From Hyphomicrobiales bacterium (GTDB lineage Bacteria > Pseudomonadota > Alphaproteobacteria > Rhizobiales > Aestuariivirgaceae): a DNA stretch of 64,000 bases. The DNA is taken from the NCBI GenBank assembly GCA_016185245.1, contig JACPNZ010000007.1:60019-124018 (forward strand). Direction: 5' to 3'. The stretch's first letter is position 1, and every line of letters begins with the position of its first letter. The translations under genes were made by a program, and so were the position numbers. Positions 1 through 9,274 of this stretch are shown in pieces. Under the pieces are notes generated by a model. It searched no databases, was not told the DNA's origin, and saw nothing but the letters and a program-made list of their open reading frames with translations.

Positions 1-532
1 GCGAAGACTCGAGCAGCGGCTTGTCGTAGAGCACAGGACAGCCGGTCATCAGAAACTGAGACGTCAACCCGGGAATCGACCGACGCAGATATGCAACCGT
101 TCTCGGGCACCGCCAGGACGAGTAGCGGATCCTCTCGTGAATGATCGCGATCGTCTCCCGTGCCGCCGGACTCATTTCGCTGTTGCGAGCGGGCTCACCA
201 TGAATGCCAATGCCCATTGGCACGAAGATATAGGGCCGCGCGCGAATTTCATCGGGTTGCAGTGCGGGCCATGGCGCAAAATTGTCATCCAACTGGTTTG
301 CGCCAGCCAGAATGATCCCGCCGCTTTGCAGTAAGGCCTGCTTTTGGACTTCCGACGGCTGGTATCGCGACGAGAAACGTCTTTCCGGCGGAAACGGGCC
401 GATCCGCCTTTCGATCGCCCGCAGGATAAATTCGTCACCCAGGTTGGGCACTTTCTTTCCTCCGGGCGGGAACAGATAGGGTGTCAGCACGCTGAGGGCG
501 CGGGACGTCACCTGAGGCTGGGGATCTTGCAT
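1..532 (-). CDS. Polysaccharide pyruvyltransferase-like protein, partial (C-terminus off window)
   Basis: This minus-strand frame starts at an ATG at 532-530 and stays open for about 177 codons to the left edge, so only the N-terminal part is visible. Near residues 29-45 it has an NLGDEFILRAIERRIG stretch, followed by a glycine-rich segment ending GGIILAGANQL and later a VPMGIGIH segment. These resemble the N-terminal nucleotide-sugar-like fold of polysaccharide pyruvyltransferases, which decorate surface glycans with ketal pyruvate. The start codon overlaps the stop of the upstream glycosyltransferase-like gene (TGATG), so the two are translationally coupled. The family call is by eye from these short motifs; another GT-B-like transferase is possible. 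Confidence 0.5.
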   Translation of the reverse strand, partial: MQDPQPQVTSRALSVLTPYLFPPGGKKVPNLGDEFILRAIERRIGPFPPERRFSSRYQPSEVQKQALLQSGGIILAGANQLDDNFAPWPALQPDEIRARPYIFVPMGIGIHGEPARNSEMSPAARETIAIIHERIRYSSWRCPRTVAYLRRSIPGLTSQFLMTGCPVLYDKPLLESS

Positions 533-1416
533 CAGGAATCCTTATCTCTTCCTTCATATGTCCGGGCAAGATTTGCAAATGCCTCTTCATCCTTGAGTTT
601 GCCTTTCGGAAAGAGAATGAGTCCATCCTTGGCAAGCTCGAAACTGACATCGCGCGACGTGAGCGCACTGAAGCTGTTCCGCCTTTCGTCCTCGCTCATC
701 GCCCGCACGGCCCGGTAGAGCGCAAATTGGTCGAAGGCAAACCAGTAGAAACCGGCCCGCAGGAACCGCTCGATATAGTCGCACGCGGTGGCTAGGAATT
801 GTTGTCCGACAGGATTTGCCGAGGCGAAGACCACTCCGCCCAGTGTACGCTTGCAAAGGTTCTTCTCATTGGGTCGCAGCAGCAGGGCGCATTCGATACC
901 ACCCCCGAACCGGTCCTTGATGTTGCCGTTAAAGAGAATGTCGATGTCAGTAATCAGCAAAGTGGCACCGCTCAGCCGTTGAATCGTGCGTGCAGCCAGA
1001 AACCGCGAACTGCATATGTACAGGCTCTTCCATGTTTGTTTGGAGGATGCCCTGGCCCGGCGCTCGAAGTCCCTGCTCGCAAAGTATTCATGGCTCAACG
1101 TCAATTGCAGACTGGAGTATTTTTCTTGAATGCTCTTAATCAGATTGAAGTCACCGTTTTGGGGATTGTACAAGTGAATGTGCAGGCGCGGGCCGGGAAT
1201 ATGGACAACCATTGATCCGGCAAATGGCAGCAAGAACCGTCCGAGGTATTCGCTGTCCGCCGCGGTAAACACGATGATGTCATCGCGGGCAATTCCTGTG
1301 GCTGGCGGTAACCGGTCGATTTCCATACGGTGATGGTACCTTGCGGAGCATAATGCAAGACGCAGCACCCGCAAATACTGCAGCAGCAACAAATCGATTC
1401 TTTTTGAGAGTTTCAT
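532..1416 (-). CDS. Putative glycosyltransferase with a DXD-like motif
   Basis: This protein of about 294 residues probably acts on surface polysaccharide, given its neighbours. It contains an LLITDIDILFNG segment that looks like the metal/nucleotide-sugar DXD motif of GT-A enzymes, preceded by an IIVFTAADSEYLGRF strand typical of the start of such a fold. The ATG at 1416 (MKLSKRID) was preferred to an upstream GTG at 1470. A start at 1326 (MEIDRLPP) is also reasonable because the recognisable fold begins just after it. It is translationally coupled to the pyruvyltransferase-like gene downstream and divergent from the methyltransferase at 1522. The acceptor and donor cannot be read from the sequence. 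Confidence 0.5.
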   Translation of the reverse strand: MKLSKRIDLLLLQYLRVLRLALCSARYHHRMEIDRLPPATGIARDDIIVFTAADSEYLGRFLLPFAGSMVVHIPGPRLHIHLYNPQNGDFNLIKSIQEKYSSLQLTLSHEYFASRDFERRARASSKQTWKSLYICSSRFLAARTIQRLSGATLLITDIDILFNGNIKDRFGGGIECALLLRPNEKNLCKRTLGGVVFASANPVGQQFLATACDYIERFLRAGFYWFAFDQFALYRAVRAMSEDERRNSFSALTSRDVSFELAKDGLILFPKGKLKDEEAFANLARTYEGRDKDS

Positions 1417-1521
1417 GCCGAATGGCCAAGGAATTCCGCTAAATTGGTGCACAAAAACCATAGCCAACACGATCTGGCAAGTCTAGATGAGGCTCCATGG
1501 AATTGTCCTCCGGGAGCCGTC

Positions 1522-2097
1522 ATGATCAAACTTCAATCGCTTTTTCGTCGCAGGCGCCCATTCAATCTGTCCGATCAGCGAGCAGAGCCGTGGTTACGCC
1601 GGGCGGAAGATGCAGTGTCGCTTGTCGATTTGATCCCGGACCTTGCGCAACCGTTCCGTGCCGTCGACCTGGGCGCGGGCGACAAGAAGCTTTCGAGAAT
1701 TTTGACCGGGAAATACAAGATCGAGTATACTGGATATGATAAGTTTCCTCAGTCCGACGACATAGTGGTCTGGAATGCCGACTTAGGGCTCCCGCCCGAT
1801 CTGGGGGATGTTACCTTCGCCTTAGGGCTTATCGAATACCTTGCGGCTCCGCGCAGCCTGTTCCAGGAAGCAGTATCGACCGGGCGCTATTTAATCTTTT
1901 CCTATGTCACAAGCGATTCAGGTCTGTACTCTGCGAATCGCCTAGAACAGCTAGGTTGGAAGACGCATCATTCGATTTCGGAAATCGAGAATATGGTGAC
2001 GTCCGCAGGCCTCAAGATCATCAAGCGTCGCGATAACGCCGATGACAACTATTCCTTGTGGCTCGTATCTTCCGTGAGTTCGCTTTCGCATAGCTGA
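1522..2097 (+). CDS. Class I SAM-dependent methyltransferase-like protein
   Basis: This is a 191-residue protein. Motif I of class I methyltransferases is visible as AVDLGAGDKKLSRIL, followed by an acidic motif II region (EYTGYDKFPQ) and a motif-IV-like FALGLIEYL segment. It probably methylates a sugar, a lipid-linked intermediate or another small molecule in the surrounding glycan locus; the substrate is unknown. An in-frame ATG exists at 1444, but it would overlap the divergent gene's promoter. The ATG at 1522 follows a weak GGGAG and gives a start (MIKLQSLFRRRR) close to the fold. The gene stands alone, facing away from the gene to its left. Confidence 0.6.
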   Translation: MIKLQSLFRRRRPFNLSDQRAEPWLRRAEDAVSLVDLIPDLAQPFRAVDLGAGDKKLSRILTGKYKIEYTGYDKFPQSDDIVVWNADLGLPPDLGDVTFALGLIEYLAAPRSLFQEAVSTGRYLIFSYVTSDSGLYSANRLEQLGWKTHHSISEIENMVTSAGLKIIKRRDNADDNYSLWLVSSVSSLSHS

Positions 2098-2171
2098 TGA
2101 CGCGGCGACGCTTACTTGCCTAAATTTTTGACGGAGGTCGGGTCAGGTCCCGGCCCCCGCAATCGGCAGGT

Positions 2172-3098
2172 TCACGCCGCAAATAACGGCTTTTCGGCAA
2201 GGCTCGGGGTCTTGCGCAGGACCTCGATGGCGTCGTGCCGGACGTGATTGTGCTTCATCTCGTCGCGGATCATGGCCTCGCTGACGATGCCCTTCTCGAT
2301 GCACTCCTTGAGCAGGGCGAAGAACAGCCGTTCCTGATTGGGATCGGGGTGGCGGTCGTAGGTGCCGAGCAGCCCGTACTCGCCGAACAAGGCGCGGCGG
2401 ACCCGGTGATAGATATTGCGCGGCATCAGCGAGCCTGCCTTCTCCGCCGGCCGGAAGTCGACGGGCAGTCCGCTCTTCCACGGCTGCGTCTGGCGCTTGG
2501 TGTTGTGGATCATGCGGGTTTCGCGGGTCAGCTTGTCGAAATCGTTCCAGTAGGTTTCGAGCGGGCCGATCGAATCCTCCGGCTCAAGCTGCAGCGTGAT
2601 CCACTTCATATAGTCGCGCTCGAAGCGGAACATCTCCGTGAAGTTCTCCTTCACCCGCCAGTGTTCGAGCTTCGGATTGTCGAGAACCATGACGCTCGAG
2701 GCATAGACGCGGCGCTTGGAACCGGTGCGATGGCGGGCAAGGATGGCCTTGCCTTGCAGGTCGCGGGTCAACAGCGGAATCACGTCGGAAACGCAGAACA
2801 CATCGGGGTCGACCACCAACGAACGACCCTGGTAACCCATCAGTTCCGGCGGCATGAAGCGGAGAACGGTGAAGGACTGCAGGTCGTCGTTCATCCATTT
2901 TCGTTTCAACCCGTCGCGCAGATAGCTGCGACCTTCATGCTCGAGCAGCCATGGATAGTCCTTCGTTTCGATGAGCTTCACATCGAAAGCATTGCGATCC
3001 GAAGCGAAGCGCTCGAAGGAATATTGCGAAACGATCGCGCCAAGGATCTGCTTATTGTTGGTGTGGATGAAAACGCAGGGTTTCGTGGCCATTGGCAA
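2172..3098 (-). CDS. Glycosyltransferase-like protein with DPD motif, paralogue of the 8381 gene
   Basis: This is a 308-residue protein. It begins with a strand reading CVFIHTNNKQILGAIVSQYS and has RSLVVDPDVFCVSDV near residue 95. The DPD looks like the DXD donor-binding motif of GT-A/GT8-like transferases. It is clearly homologous along its length to the product of 8381-9274, sharing the WNDFDKLT, MIHNTKRQTQPWKSGLPVD and DRHPDPNQERLFFALL blocks, so the two are duplicates within one locus. It probably transfers a sugar in cell-surface glycan assembly, but the donor is not deducible. A second ATG two codons in (3092) is an equally possible start. Confidence 0.6.
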   Translation of the reverse strand: MPMATKPCVFIHTNNKQILGAIVSQYSFERFASDRNAFDVKLIETKDYPWLLEHEGRSYLRDGLKRKWMNDDLQSFTVLRFMPPELMGYQGRSLVVDPDVFCVSDVIPLLTRDLQGKAILARHRTGSKRRVYASSVMVLDNPKLEHWRVKENFTEMFRFERDYMKWITLQLEPEDSIGPLETYWNDFDKLTRETRMIHNTKRQTQPWKSGLPVDFRPAEKAGSLMPRNIYHRVRRALFGEYGLLGTYDRHPDPNQERLFFALLKECIEKGIVSEAMIRDEMKHNHVRHDAIEVLRKTPSLAEKPLFAA

Positions 3099-3193
3099 TC
3101 TTCGCTGCTAGTGAGGAAACCTATTGGTAAAAAGCTAGCAGCATGTCGTCCGCGAGGCAATACGGCCATGCGTCACATGGCACCGGCCCGGCG

Positions 3194-4105
3194 CTAGTTA
3201 TAACCGAATATCGGCGAAAGGCCCTCGCGGACCATCCGATCGACTTCTATGGCTTCTTCGTCGGTCATATAGTCACGCCAGCCGCCGACCTTGCCGCGCC
3301 TGACCTTGAAGCTGGCAGGATCGTTGGCATCGCCCGGCCGCAGCCGCGCATCGGCCGTCCACCGGCCGGCATTTTCCCGCTCCATCCGGCGCATGTTGTC
3401 GAGCGAGGCATAGGCGACGCAATCGTCGAGTTCGGCGGCGGTCGGCGACTGCCCGAAAAATTCCAGCACACGTCGTAACTGGTCGCGCGTCGCGGCGCGC
3501 AGATCTTCGTATTTGACGACCAGGAGAGTTGGAAAACGCTCGATGTCGCGGGCCCAGGCATTCAGGAAGTCGAGAGTCTTCGGTATGCCCGCCGCGTCGC
3601 CGGCGACAAAGTCATAGACACCGTTGTCCTCGGCCGGATAGGCGTTGATGAGCTTCTTGCGGTCGAGCATGCGATGTTTCCATTGGAAGTATTGCGAAAC
3701 CGCGGTGTCGCGCGGATCGCGGATCAGCAATACGATGCGCGATCGACCATAGATGTCGAATTTCCGGTCGCTGCCCAGATAGTCCTTGATGTAATTGTCA
3801 TGGGTGAAGAAGATCACCGGAATGAGCCGATTGTGTCGGTGGAAATCGTCGAAATCCATGATGCGACCTTCCAGCAGGCCGTATTTCTGGGCAAAATAGC
3901 GTGAGAGCAGGACGGTGAGCCAGGTGCGGCCGCTCTTGCCAAAGGATACCACCACGCCGTCGGCGCGGGCGAGCTTCTTGCTCTCCTCATAGCCGCGCAG
4001 TCGACGCTCGATGCCGACACTGGTTTGGCGCGGCAGGACCGCGGATGCCGCGGCGATCGCTTGGCGAAGTGCGGTGCGGATTTGGAAAATGGAAGGAAGC
4101 GGCAT
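3194..4105 (-). CDS. Sulfotransferase domain protein
   Basis: The product is a cytosolic sulfotransferase of about 303 residues that would move sulfate from PAPS to an acceptor, most likely a glycan or glycolipid given the neighbours. The 5'-phosphosulfate loop is visible as VVSFGKSGRTWL, and the 3'-phosphate-binding segment as RIVLLIRDPRDTAVSQYFQW. A late RRGKVGGWRDYMTDEEA block matches the family's C-terminal substrate-closing segment. The ATG at 4105 (MPLPSIFQIR) was chosen because the 20 codons before it in the open frame look like untranslated leader. Sulfated surface polymers are relatively uncommon in bacteria, which makes this a useful marker of the locus's product. Confidence 0.8.
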   Translation of the reverse strand: MPLPSIFQIRTALRQAIAAASAVLPRQTSVGIERRLRGYEESKKLARADGVVVSFGKSGRTWLTVLLSRYFAQKYGLLEGRIMDFDDFHRHNRLIPVIFFTHDNYIKDYLGSDRKFDIYGRSRIVLLIRDPRDTAVSQYFQWKHRMLDRKKLINAYPAEDNGVYDFVAGDAAGIPKTLDFLNAWARDIERFPTLLVVKYEDLRAATRDQLRRVLEFFGQSPTAAELDDCVAYASLDNMRRMERENAGRWTADARLRPGDANDPASFKVRRGKVGGWRDYMTDEEAIEVDRMVREGLSPIFGYN

Positions 4106-4266
4106 CAAGCGAATGCTAGCCCCGGTTTGCGCAGCGACGGTGTTTGCCGGCCGCAGGCTTAACAAATCGGCACGATCGGTTCAATCGGTCCGCCGTCATT
4201 GCACGAGACCGGGCCCCGGCCCAAATCCTGGGCCAGTCTTAGAGGCGATGCCTGCGGACTGGCAGC

Positions 4267-6135
4267 TCACCCGACCGGCTGCGATGGATCGGGAAACCCC
4301 GGCGACAACTGACCTGTCGACATGAGCGCTGGCCGTCTCGCCGGCAAGACCCGATTGAAAATTGCGATATAGCCATCCACCGATGCTTGCGCGGTGAATG
4401 CCTTCGCCCGCTCAATCAGTAACTGCCGGTCCACCGGAGCGTCCAGCGTGTCGAGAATCGCCTGCGCGAGGCTTTGCGGATCGCGGCAAGGTACCAGCCT
4501 GCCATATTTGCCCTTGTCAAGAATCTCCCAGGGGCCGCTCGGGCAGTTGGTGCTGACCACCGGGCAGCCGCAGGCCAAGGCTTCGATGAGGACGGCCGGC
4601 AGGCCTTCCCATGCCGAAGACATTACAAAAAGCGAAGCCCGCGCCATCCAGGCAAAAGGATTTTCCGAATAGCCGAAGAGACAGACGTCGTTTTCCAGGC
4701 CGTGTGAGGCAATCATCTTCTGCAGGCGCGGTCGCTGGCTGCCCTCGCCCAGCAGAACGAGGCGCATGGGGCGCTTCTTGCGCGCCAGAGCGAAGGCGGC
4801 AATCAGCGTCGGAAAGTCCTTCTGCATGCGGAGACGGCCGACGCCGAGAAGCACCGGAGGCCCGCCCTTCGCCAGCCATGGATGGTCTAGCGCCTCCGTG
4901 CTTCTCTCGGCTATCGTCTCGTCAAGCACCGGTTCGAAAACCGTTGCAATTCGCTCACGCGATACGCCAGATAGACGTGCGACTTCGTCGGCTACCCCGT
5001 CGGCAACGGCAATGGTCGCCGTGGCATGCCGATACACGAGATGCGAAAGTGCCCGCAGATAGAGATCGACAATGGGGCGCAGCGGCGCCCACAAATTGAG
5101 ATTGCCCGAGGGGAAATTGGTGGCGCGAAGGAGCAGCGGCATGGTGCGCCCCGCCATTCTCCAGGCGACAACAGACGTCAGCAAAACCCTGTTCGAGCCG
5201 GCGACAACGAGTTCCGGCTTCTCCAACCTCATGTAGCGAGCAAGCGCTATGGCTCCAATGTAAACGCGTGCCCAACGGAACGGCACCAGCTGGTAGAGCG
5301 TCGCGTGCAACCGTCCCCACTTCGGAGAATTCAAGGCAAGAAAGCGCACGCCCGGGCCCAGCATCTCCCTAGATGTCGACTGATCGTTGATGACGACAAA
5401 GTCCACATCGTAGCCGCGCGCCGCCAGGCCATTTGCCAGCGTCACCGACCGGCGCTGTGCGCCGCCTCCCGAGAGCTTGTAGAGGAACAGCGCGGCGTGC
5501 GGCCGCCCGGTGGCGCGGCGGTGCGATGAGGGCTGATCGCCGGCAGGAGCATCGGCAAGCGGAGTCGATCGTGTAACGCGGCTCAGCGTCTCGACGAATC
5601 CCAGGAGAAGGAAGGCCCGCACCAGCAGATCGGAAGCGCCTTCAATCCACTGAAAGACCGGTGGCTCGCCGGTGCCGCGATAATATGCCACAGCCAGGAC
5701 GCTACGAAGCGTCTCGGCAAGCTGGAGGACGGTAGCGACCGCAAAAAATTGCCTTGCCGCGCCGAAGTCCCCCGACACCAGCGGCGTCAACGCCAGGACT
5801 AGTGCCGGCGCCAGCCACAGCAACGCGATCGCAACATCGAACGGGCCCGCCTCGGCGATGTACTCGACAATGCTCAGGGCCAGGAAGAGGACGGAGATGC
5901 CAGCCAACAAGCGATTGGATCGGAGCTGGGACCGCGCAAGAACGCTGACTGCAAAACCCGCAAGACACAGCGCAAGCCCCAGAACGAGGTTGAGCGCATC
6001 CGCGGGCGAACCTGGAATCTCGAGCGGCAGCCGCAACCAGTACTGCCCGACCATGATCGTGGCAATGGTGAGCGCGAGGATACCGGCAAGCCCGTACGTG
6101 AGTCGACTTGCCGGGAACTTCGATACAGCGATCAT
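4267..6135 (-). CDS. Membrane-anchored GT4-family glycosyltransferase
   Basis: The 622-residue protein has two parts. Residues 1 to about 190 contain five or six hydrophobic segments, such as ILALTIATIMV, ALNLVLGLALCLAGFAVSVL and ALLWLAPALVLAL. From about 210 on it is a GT-B glycosyltransferase: an N-terminal YKLSGGGAQRRSVTLANGL loop, then VLLGVGRLRMQKDFPTLIAAF and the family's EX7E-like SAWEGLPAVLIEALACGCPVV. It should use a nucleotide-sugar donor at the inner membrane during polysaccharide assembly. Fusion of a multi-span domain to GT4 is not typical; the membrane part might hold the lipid-linked acceptor, which is an inference. Confidence 0.8.
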   Translation of the reverse strand: MIAVSKFPASRLTYGLAGILALTIATIMVGQYWLRLPLEIPGSPADALNLVLGLALCLAGFAVSVLARSQLRSNRLLAGISVLFLALSIVEYIAEAGPFDVAIALLWLAPALVLALTPLVSGDFGAARQFFAVATVLQLAETLRSVLAVAYYRGTGEPPVFQWIEGASDLLVRAFLLLGFVETLSRVTRSTPLADAPAGDQPSSHRRATGRPHAALFLYKLSGGGAQRRSVTLANGLAARGYDVDFVVINDQSTSREMLGPGVRFLALNSPKWGRLHATLYQLVPFRWARVYIGAIALARYMRLEKPELVVAGSNRVLLTSVVAWRMAGRTMPLLLRATNFPSGNLNLWAPLRPIVDLYLRALSHLVYRHATATIAVADGVADEVARLSGVSRERIATVFEPVLDETIAERSTEALDHPWLAKGGPPVLLGVGRLRMQKDFPTLIAAFALARKKRPMRLVLLGEGSQRPRLQKMIASHGLENDVCLFGYSENPFAWMARASLFVMSSAWEGLPAVLIEALACGCPVVSTNCPSGPWEILDKGKYGRLVPCRDPQSLAQAILDTLDAPVDRQLLIERAKAFTAQASVDGYIAIFNRVLPARRPALMSTGQLSPGFPDPSQPVG

Positions 6136-6401
6136 GGAAGTGGCTTTCCGCTTGGCAATGGCATCTGGACGAAGCGTAACAGCATCTCGTCACCGGCGAC
6201 AAGACGTCAGTCTACTTCCTCATGCTCTCGGATTACAGTGGCGGCGGCGAAGTCTGAAGCATTAACAAGACGAACTCGCATTAAATGGGAGTAAGGTGAA
6301 AGGCCCGACTGTGCACCGGCCACGTCTCGTAACTGAACGCGGTCGAATGCTTCTTCGCCGCGCTGAGCGGACGATGCCACAAATCGGCACGAAAGGTTCG
6401 A

Positions 6402-7487
6402 TCACTCCACCCCGGCAAGACGCCGCAACCTGGCCGCGACCCGCGCGGTGTCATCCGGAAGCGGCTCGGCATGTCTGCTGGGCGTATCGCCAAGCCGGAC
6501 CGCCAGGCCTCTGTCATAGAGGAAGGCATACAGCCCATCGAAATCGCGGAACTGCCGGCCGGCCCCAATCTCAATAAAACGGCTGATGAGGCCCTCCCCA
6601 GGGTCATGCCAGCCGAGCTTGCCGGCTGCCTTCATCAGGAACGCATTTACGCGCGGCAGTTCGGCAATCGCCAGGGGGCGGCCGAGCCTGGCGACTTCGA
6701 CGATCATCGAGATGCTATCACCGGTGACCACGAAACGATCACCATGGGCTAGAAGTCCCAGATATGGATTCTCGACCGGATCGGCGGTCCAGCGGTAAAG
6801 CCGGTCGCCGGGGCCGAGCAAAGGCTGCAGGGCATCGGCGATCTCCGGCGCCGTGCGCCGTGAGGTGCTCACATAAAGGCTGCCGCCGGGACTTTGCCCG
6901 GTGCGGACCTTTTCAAGAATGCGCTGCGCTGTCGTGACACCGAGCCGCATCGTGCTTGTGCCGCCGCCCAGCAGCAACACCGTGAGCGGTCGCGGCATGT
7001 TGCCGATGCTGTCGGCAAAGCGGGACCGCGCCGTTGCAATCTTGGCTGGATCCAAAGCCAGGAGCGGCAAGCCGATACGGCAAATTCGCGGATTTTCCGC
7101 CACGTTGTAGTAGGCGGGCACAATGATGAGATCGAAAAGTTTAGTGCTGCCCTTCGCTGCGTTGAAAAGTGCGATGCGGCATGCGCCCGACGACTGCTGC
7201 TTGATCCACAGCGCTACCATCGAGAGCCTGCGGCCGATGGCAATGACCACATCGGGCCATGGTGCCTCGAGACGGTCGGAAGCCGCCCTATCGATGTGAT
7301 GAAGCGACGCCGAGACGGCTGGTTTCGCGGTCTCGAATTCGAGCCGCATCGTGATGCGGCGGATTTCATAGTTGAGCCCCATGGCATCCGCAGCAGCCAG
7401 GACCTGGGCGTTGTCGCCTCCTTTGCTGCCGACGAGAACCCAAATACGGGGCGTGCATGGTTCGGATGCCATAGTCGCCGCGTTCAC
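6402..7487 (-). CDS. ELM1/GtrOC1-family putative glycosyltransferase (copy 1)
   Basis: This is a 361-residue protein of the Mito_fiss_Elm1 (DUF1022) family, a GT-B-like family often mis-named nucleoside-diphosphate-sugar epimerase. Family landmarks are the N-terminal IWVLVGSKGGDNAQVLAAAD, PWPDVVIAIGRRLSMVALWI, a glycine-rich VLLLGGGTSTMRLG, SLYVSTSRRTAPE, and FVVTGDSISMIVEVARLGRPL near the C-terminus. It lies 6 bp downstream of the methyltransferase ending at 7494, so the two are probably one transcript. Two more members occur at 11877 and 12989. The role in glycan synthesis is inferred from context; biochemical data on this family in bacteria are sparse. Confidence 0.75.
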   Translation of the reverse strand: MNAATMASEPCTPRIWVLVGSKGGDNAQVLAAADAMGLNYEIRRITMRLEFETAKPAVSASLHHIDRAASDRLEAPWPDVVIAIGRRLSMVALWIKQQSSGACRIALFNAAKGSTKLFDLIIVPAYYNVAENPRICRIGLPLLALDPAKIATARSRFADSIGNMPRPLTVLLLGGGTSTMRLGVTTAQRILEKVRTGQSPGGSLYVSTSRRTAPEIADALQPLLGPGDRLYRWTADPVENPYLGLLAHGDRFVVTGDSISMIVEVARLGRPLAIAELPRVNAFLMKAAGKLGWHDPGEGLISRFIEIGAGRQFRDFDGLYAFLYDRGLAVRLGDTPSRHAEPLPDDTARVAARLRRLAGVE

Positions 7488-7493
7488 GCGAAC

Positions 7494-8177
7494 CTAGGCC
7501 GGCCGCGATAGGACTGCGAGATAGTTTACCGGCAGGCCGCCGCCGGTGTATCGGAAGCGGCTGTCTATCCGGTTCGCGACCCAGTGGAGTGGAGGAATCA
7601 GGATGCGGAATATGCCGAACAAAAGCAACGCGCCTACTCCAATAGTACCGCCGCCATAACCCGCGGGCGTTCGTGGAAGGCGTTTTTTCATCAGCCGCAA
7701 CTGATGGGCAACGCTTCCCAGATAGCCCTCGAGCCAATGCAAATCGTCGATTTCGAACCCTGCCGAGCCGAACAGGTGTTTCAGCCCATATTGTGTATAG
7801 CGGTAAAAGTCGTAAGGAATTTCATGCTCTTGGTACCACAGCGGAGCCGTGAAAAACAATTTTCCGCCAGGCGCCAGCACCCGGTGCAGTTCTTTCAATA
7901 CTTCGAGCGGATCAGGCAGGTGTTCCATGACCTGAGTGAAAATGATGGCATCAAAGCGCCCGTTTTCCACCGGAATCCGCGAGAGGTCGCAAACATATGT
8001 TGGGGACGCGTATTCCTTGTCGATTTTCGCAAAGTCGGAGGATTCGTAGCGCTGCCGGTGAAACTTCAGGGCATATCTCTGATCTCCCGAGCCTGCGTCG
8101 AGGATCAAAGCACCATCCTTCAAGGTCGAAGCGAAAGCCGTGAGTTCGCGGTCAAGCCACATTCTAGAGGAATTCAT
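7494..8177 (-). CDS. SAM-dependent methyltransferase (Methyltransf_11 type)
   Basis: This is a 227-residue class I methyltransferase. Motif I is ALILDAGSGDQRYAL, the acidic strand-2 residue lies in YESSDFAKIDKEY, and the motif IV-V region reads AIIFTQVMEHLPDPLEVLKE, followed by the LAPGGKLFFTAPLW typical of the Methyltransf_11/UbiE-like group. It is upstream of the first ELM1-like gene with only 6 bp between them and probably modifies the same glycan or its lipid carrier. A hydrophobic stretch around GVGALLLFGIFRILIPPL near the C-terminus suggests membrane association. The acceptor is unknown. Confidence 0.75.
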   Translation of the reverse strand: MNSSRMWLDRELTAFASTLKDGALILDAGSGDQRYALKFHRQRYESSDFAKIDKEYASPTYVCDLSRIPVENGRFDAIIFTQVMEHLPDPLEVLKELHRVLAPGGKLFFTAPLWYQEHEIPYDFYRYTQYGLKHLFGSAGFEIDDLHWLEGYLGSVAHQLRLMKKRLPRTPAGYGGGTIGVGALLLFGIFRILIPPLHWVANRIDSRFRYTGGGLPVNYLAVLSRPA

Positions 8178-8380
8178 TCCCTATGCCCGGTGACGACAAT
8201 ATCCGGCCGCTTATATACATTCGGCCGTCAAAATCAAACTGTCGTACAAGGATTTCGAAGCCTGATTCACTTCCGTTTCGAAAGGGCTGCCGGCCCGTGT
8301 CCGCCGAGATTGACAGGGCTTAGCCGTGGTCCTACCTACATGACCGAGAGTAGGATCGTGTCCTTGTGGTTAGACCGACA

Positions 8381-9274
8381 ATGAAAAGACCCGGAATCTT
8401 CATACAGACGAACGCCAAGCAGGCCATCGGGGCCATCGTATCGGCCTATTCGATGACGCGGAATTCGGCCCATGCCGACGACTTCGATGTCACCATCATG
8501 CATCAGGAAGACTACCCCTTCTTCCAGGCCCGCGAAGGCGAGACCTTCATGCGCCACGGCGTCAAACGCGTCTGGCGGAACAGCGATTTGCAGTCCTTCA
8601 CCCTGGTGCGCTTTCTGCCGCCGCAGCTGATGAATTACGAAGGCCGTGCCGTGGTTGTCGATCCCGACGTATTTGCTATTGGCGATGTCTGGGAGTTGCT
8701 CAGCCGCGACATGGGTGACAATGCCATCATGTGCCGTCAACTGAAATTCAGACGGCACGGCTATGCGACGAGCGTGATGTTGCTCGATTGCGCCAAGCTC
8801 AGGCACTGGAATGTCGAGCGGGGCTTCAACGATTTGTTCGAGATGAAGCGTGATTACCACGACTGGATTTCGCTGAAGCTCGAACCGCCGGGATCAATCG
8901 GCCTGATCGAGCCGGAGTGGAACGATTTCGACAGGCTGACGCCCGCCACCAAGATGGTGCACAACACGCGCCGTCGCACCCAGCCGTGGAAAACCGGCCT
9001 GCCGGTCGACTACACTCCGACCGAGCTCTTCCCGGTGCTTGGTTGGCTGATGCGGGCCCGTCGCAAGCTGTTCGGCGACTATGGACTGCTTGGACGCTAT
9101 GCACGCCATCCCGATCCCAGCCAGGAAAACCTGTTTTTTGGACTGCTGCGCGAGTGTCTTGAAAAAGGCCTGGTGAGCGAGGCGGAAATCAAGGACGCCA
9201 TGTCGCACAACTATGTGCGCCACGACTCCTTCGAGGTGATCGCCAAAGTGCCGCGCCTGAAGACGGCAGCCTGA
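8381..9274 (+). CDS. Glycosyltransferase-like protein with DPD motif, paralogue of the 2172 gene
   Basis: This is a 297-residue protein closely related to the 2172-3098 product. It shares IFIQTNAKQAIGAIVSAYS at the start, RAVVVDPDVFAIGDV (probable donor-binding DPD), EWNDFDRLTPATKMVHNT and RHPDPSQENLFFGLLREC. The ATG at 8381 (MKRPGIFIQT) is preferred; a GTG at 8366 would add five residues with no homology to the paralogue. It is the only plus-strand gene between minus-strand glycan genes, and its stop codon abuts the stop of the ATP-grasp gene, so the two converge with no intergenic space. Confidence 0.6.
   Translation: MKRPGIFIQTNAKQAIGAIVSAYSMTRNSAHADDFDVTIMHQEDYPFFQAREGETFMRHGVKRVWRNSDLQSFTLVRFLPPQLMNYEGRAVVVDPDVFAIGDVWELLSRDMGDNAIMCRQLKFRRHGYATSVMLLDCAKLRHWNVERGFNDLFEMKRDYHDWISLKLEPPGSIGLIEPEWNDFDRLTPATKMVHNTRRRTQPWKTGLPVDYTPTELFPVLGWLMRARRKLFGDYGLLGRYARHPDPSQENLFFGLLRECLEKGLVSEAEIKDAMSHNYVRHDSFEVIAKVPRLKTAA

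Noticed and set aside
2235..3197. 320-codon plus-strand open frame
   Set aside because: It is the exact antisense of the DPD-motif transferase gene and has no domain or start signal; high GC keeps antisense frames open.
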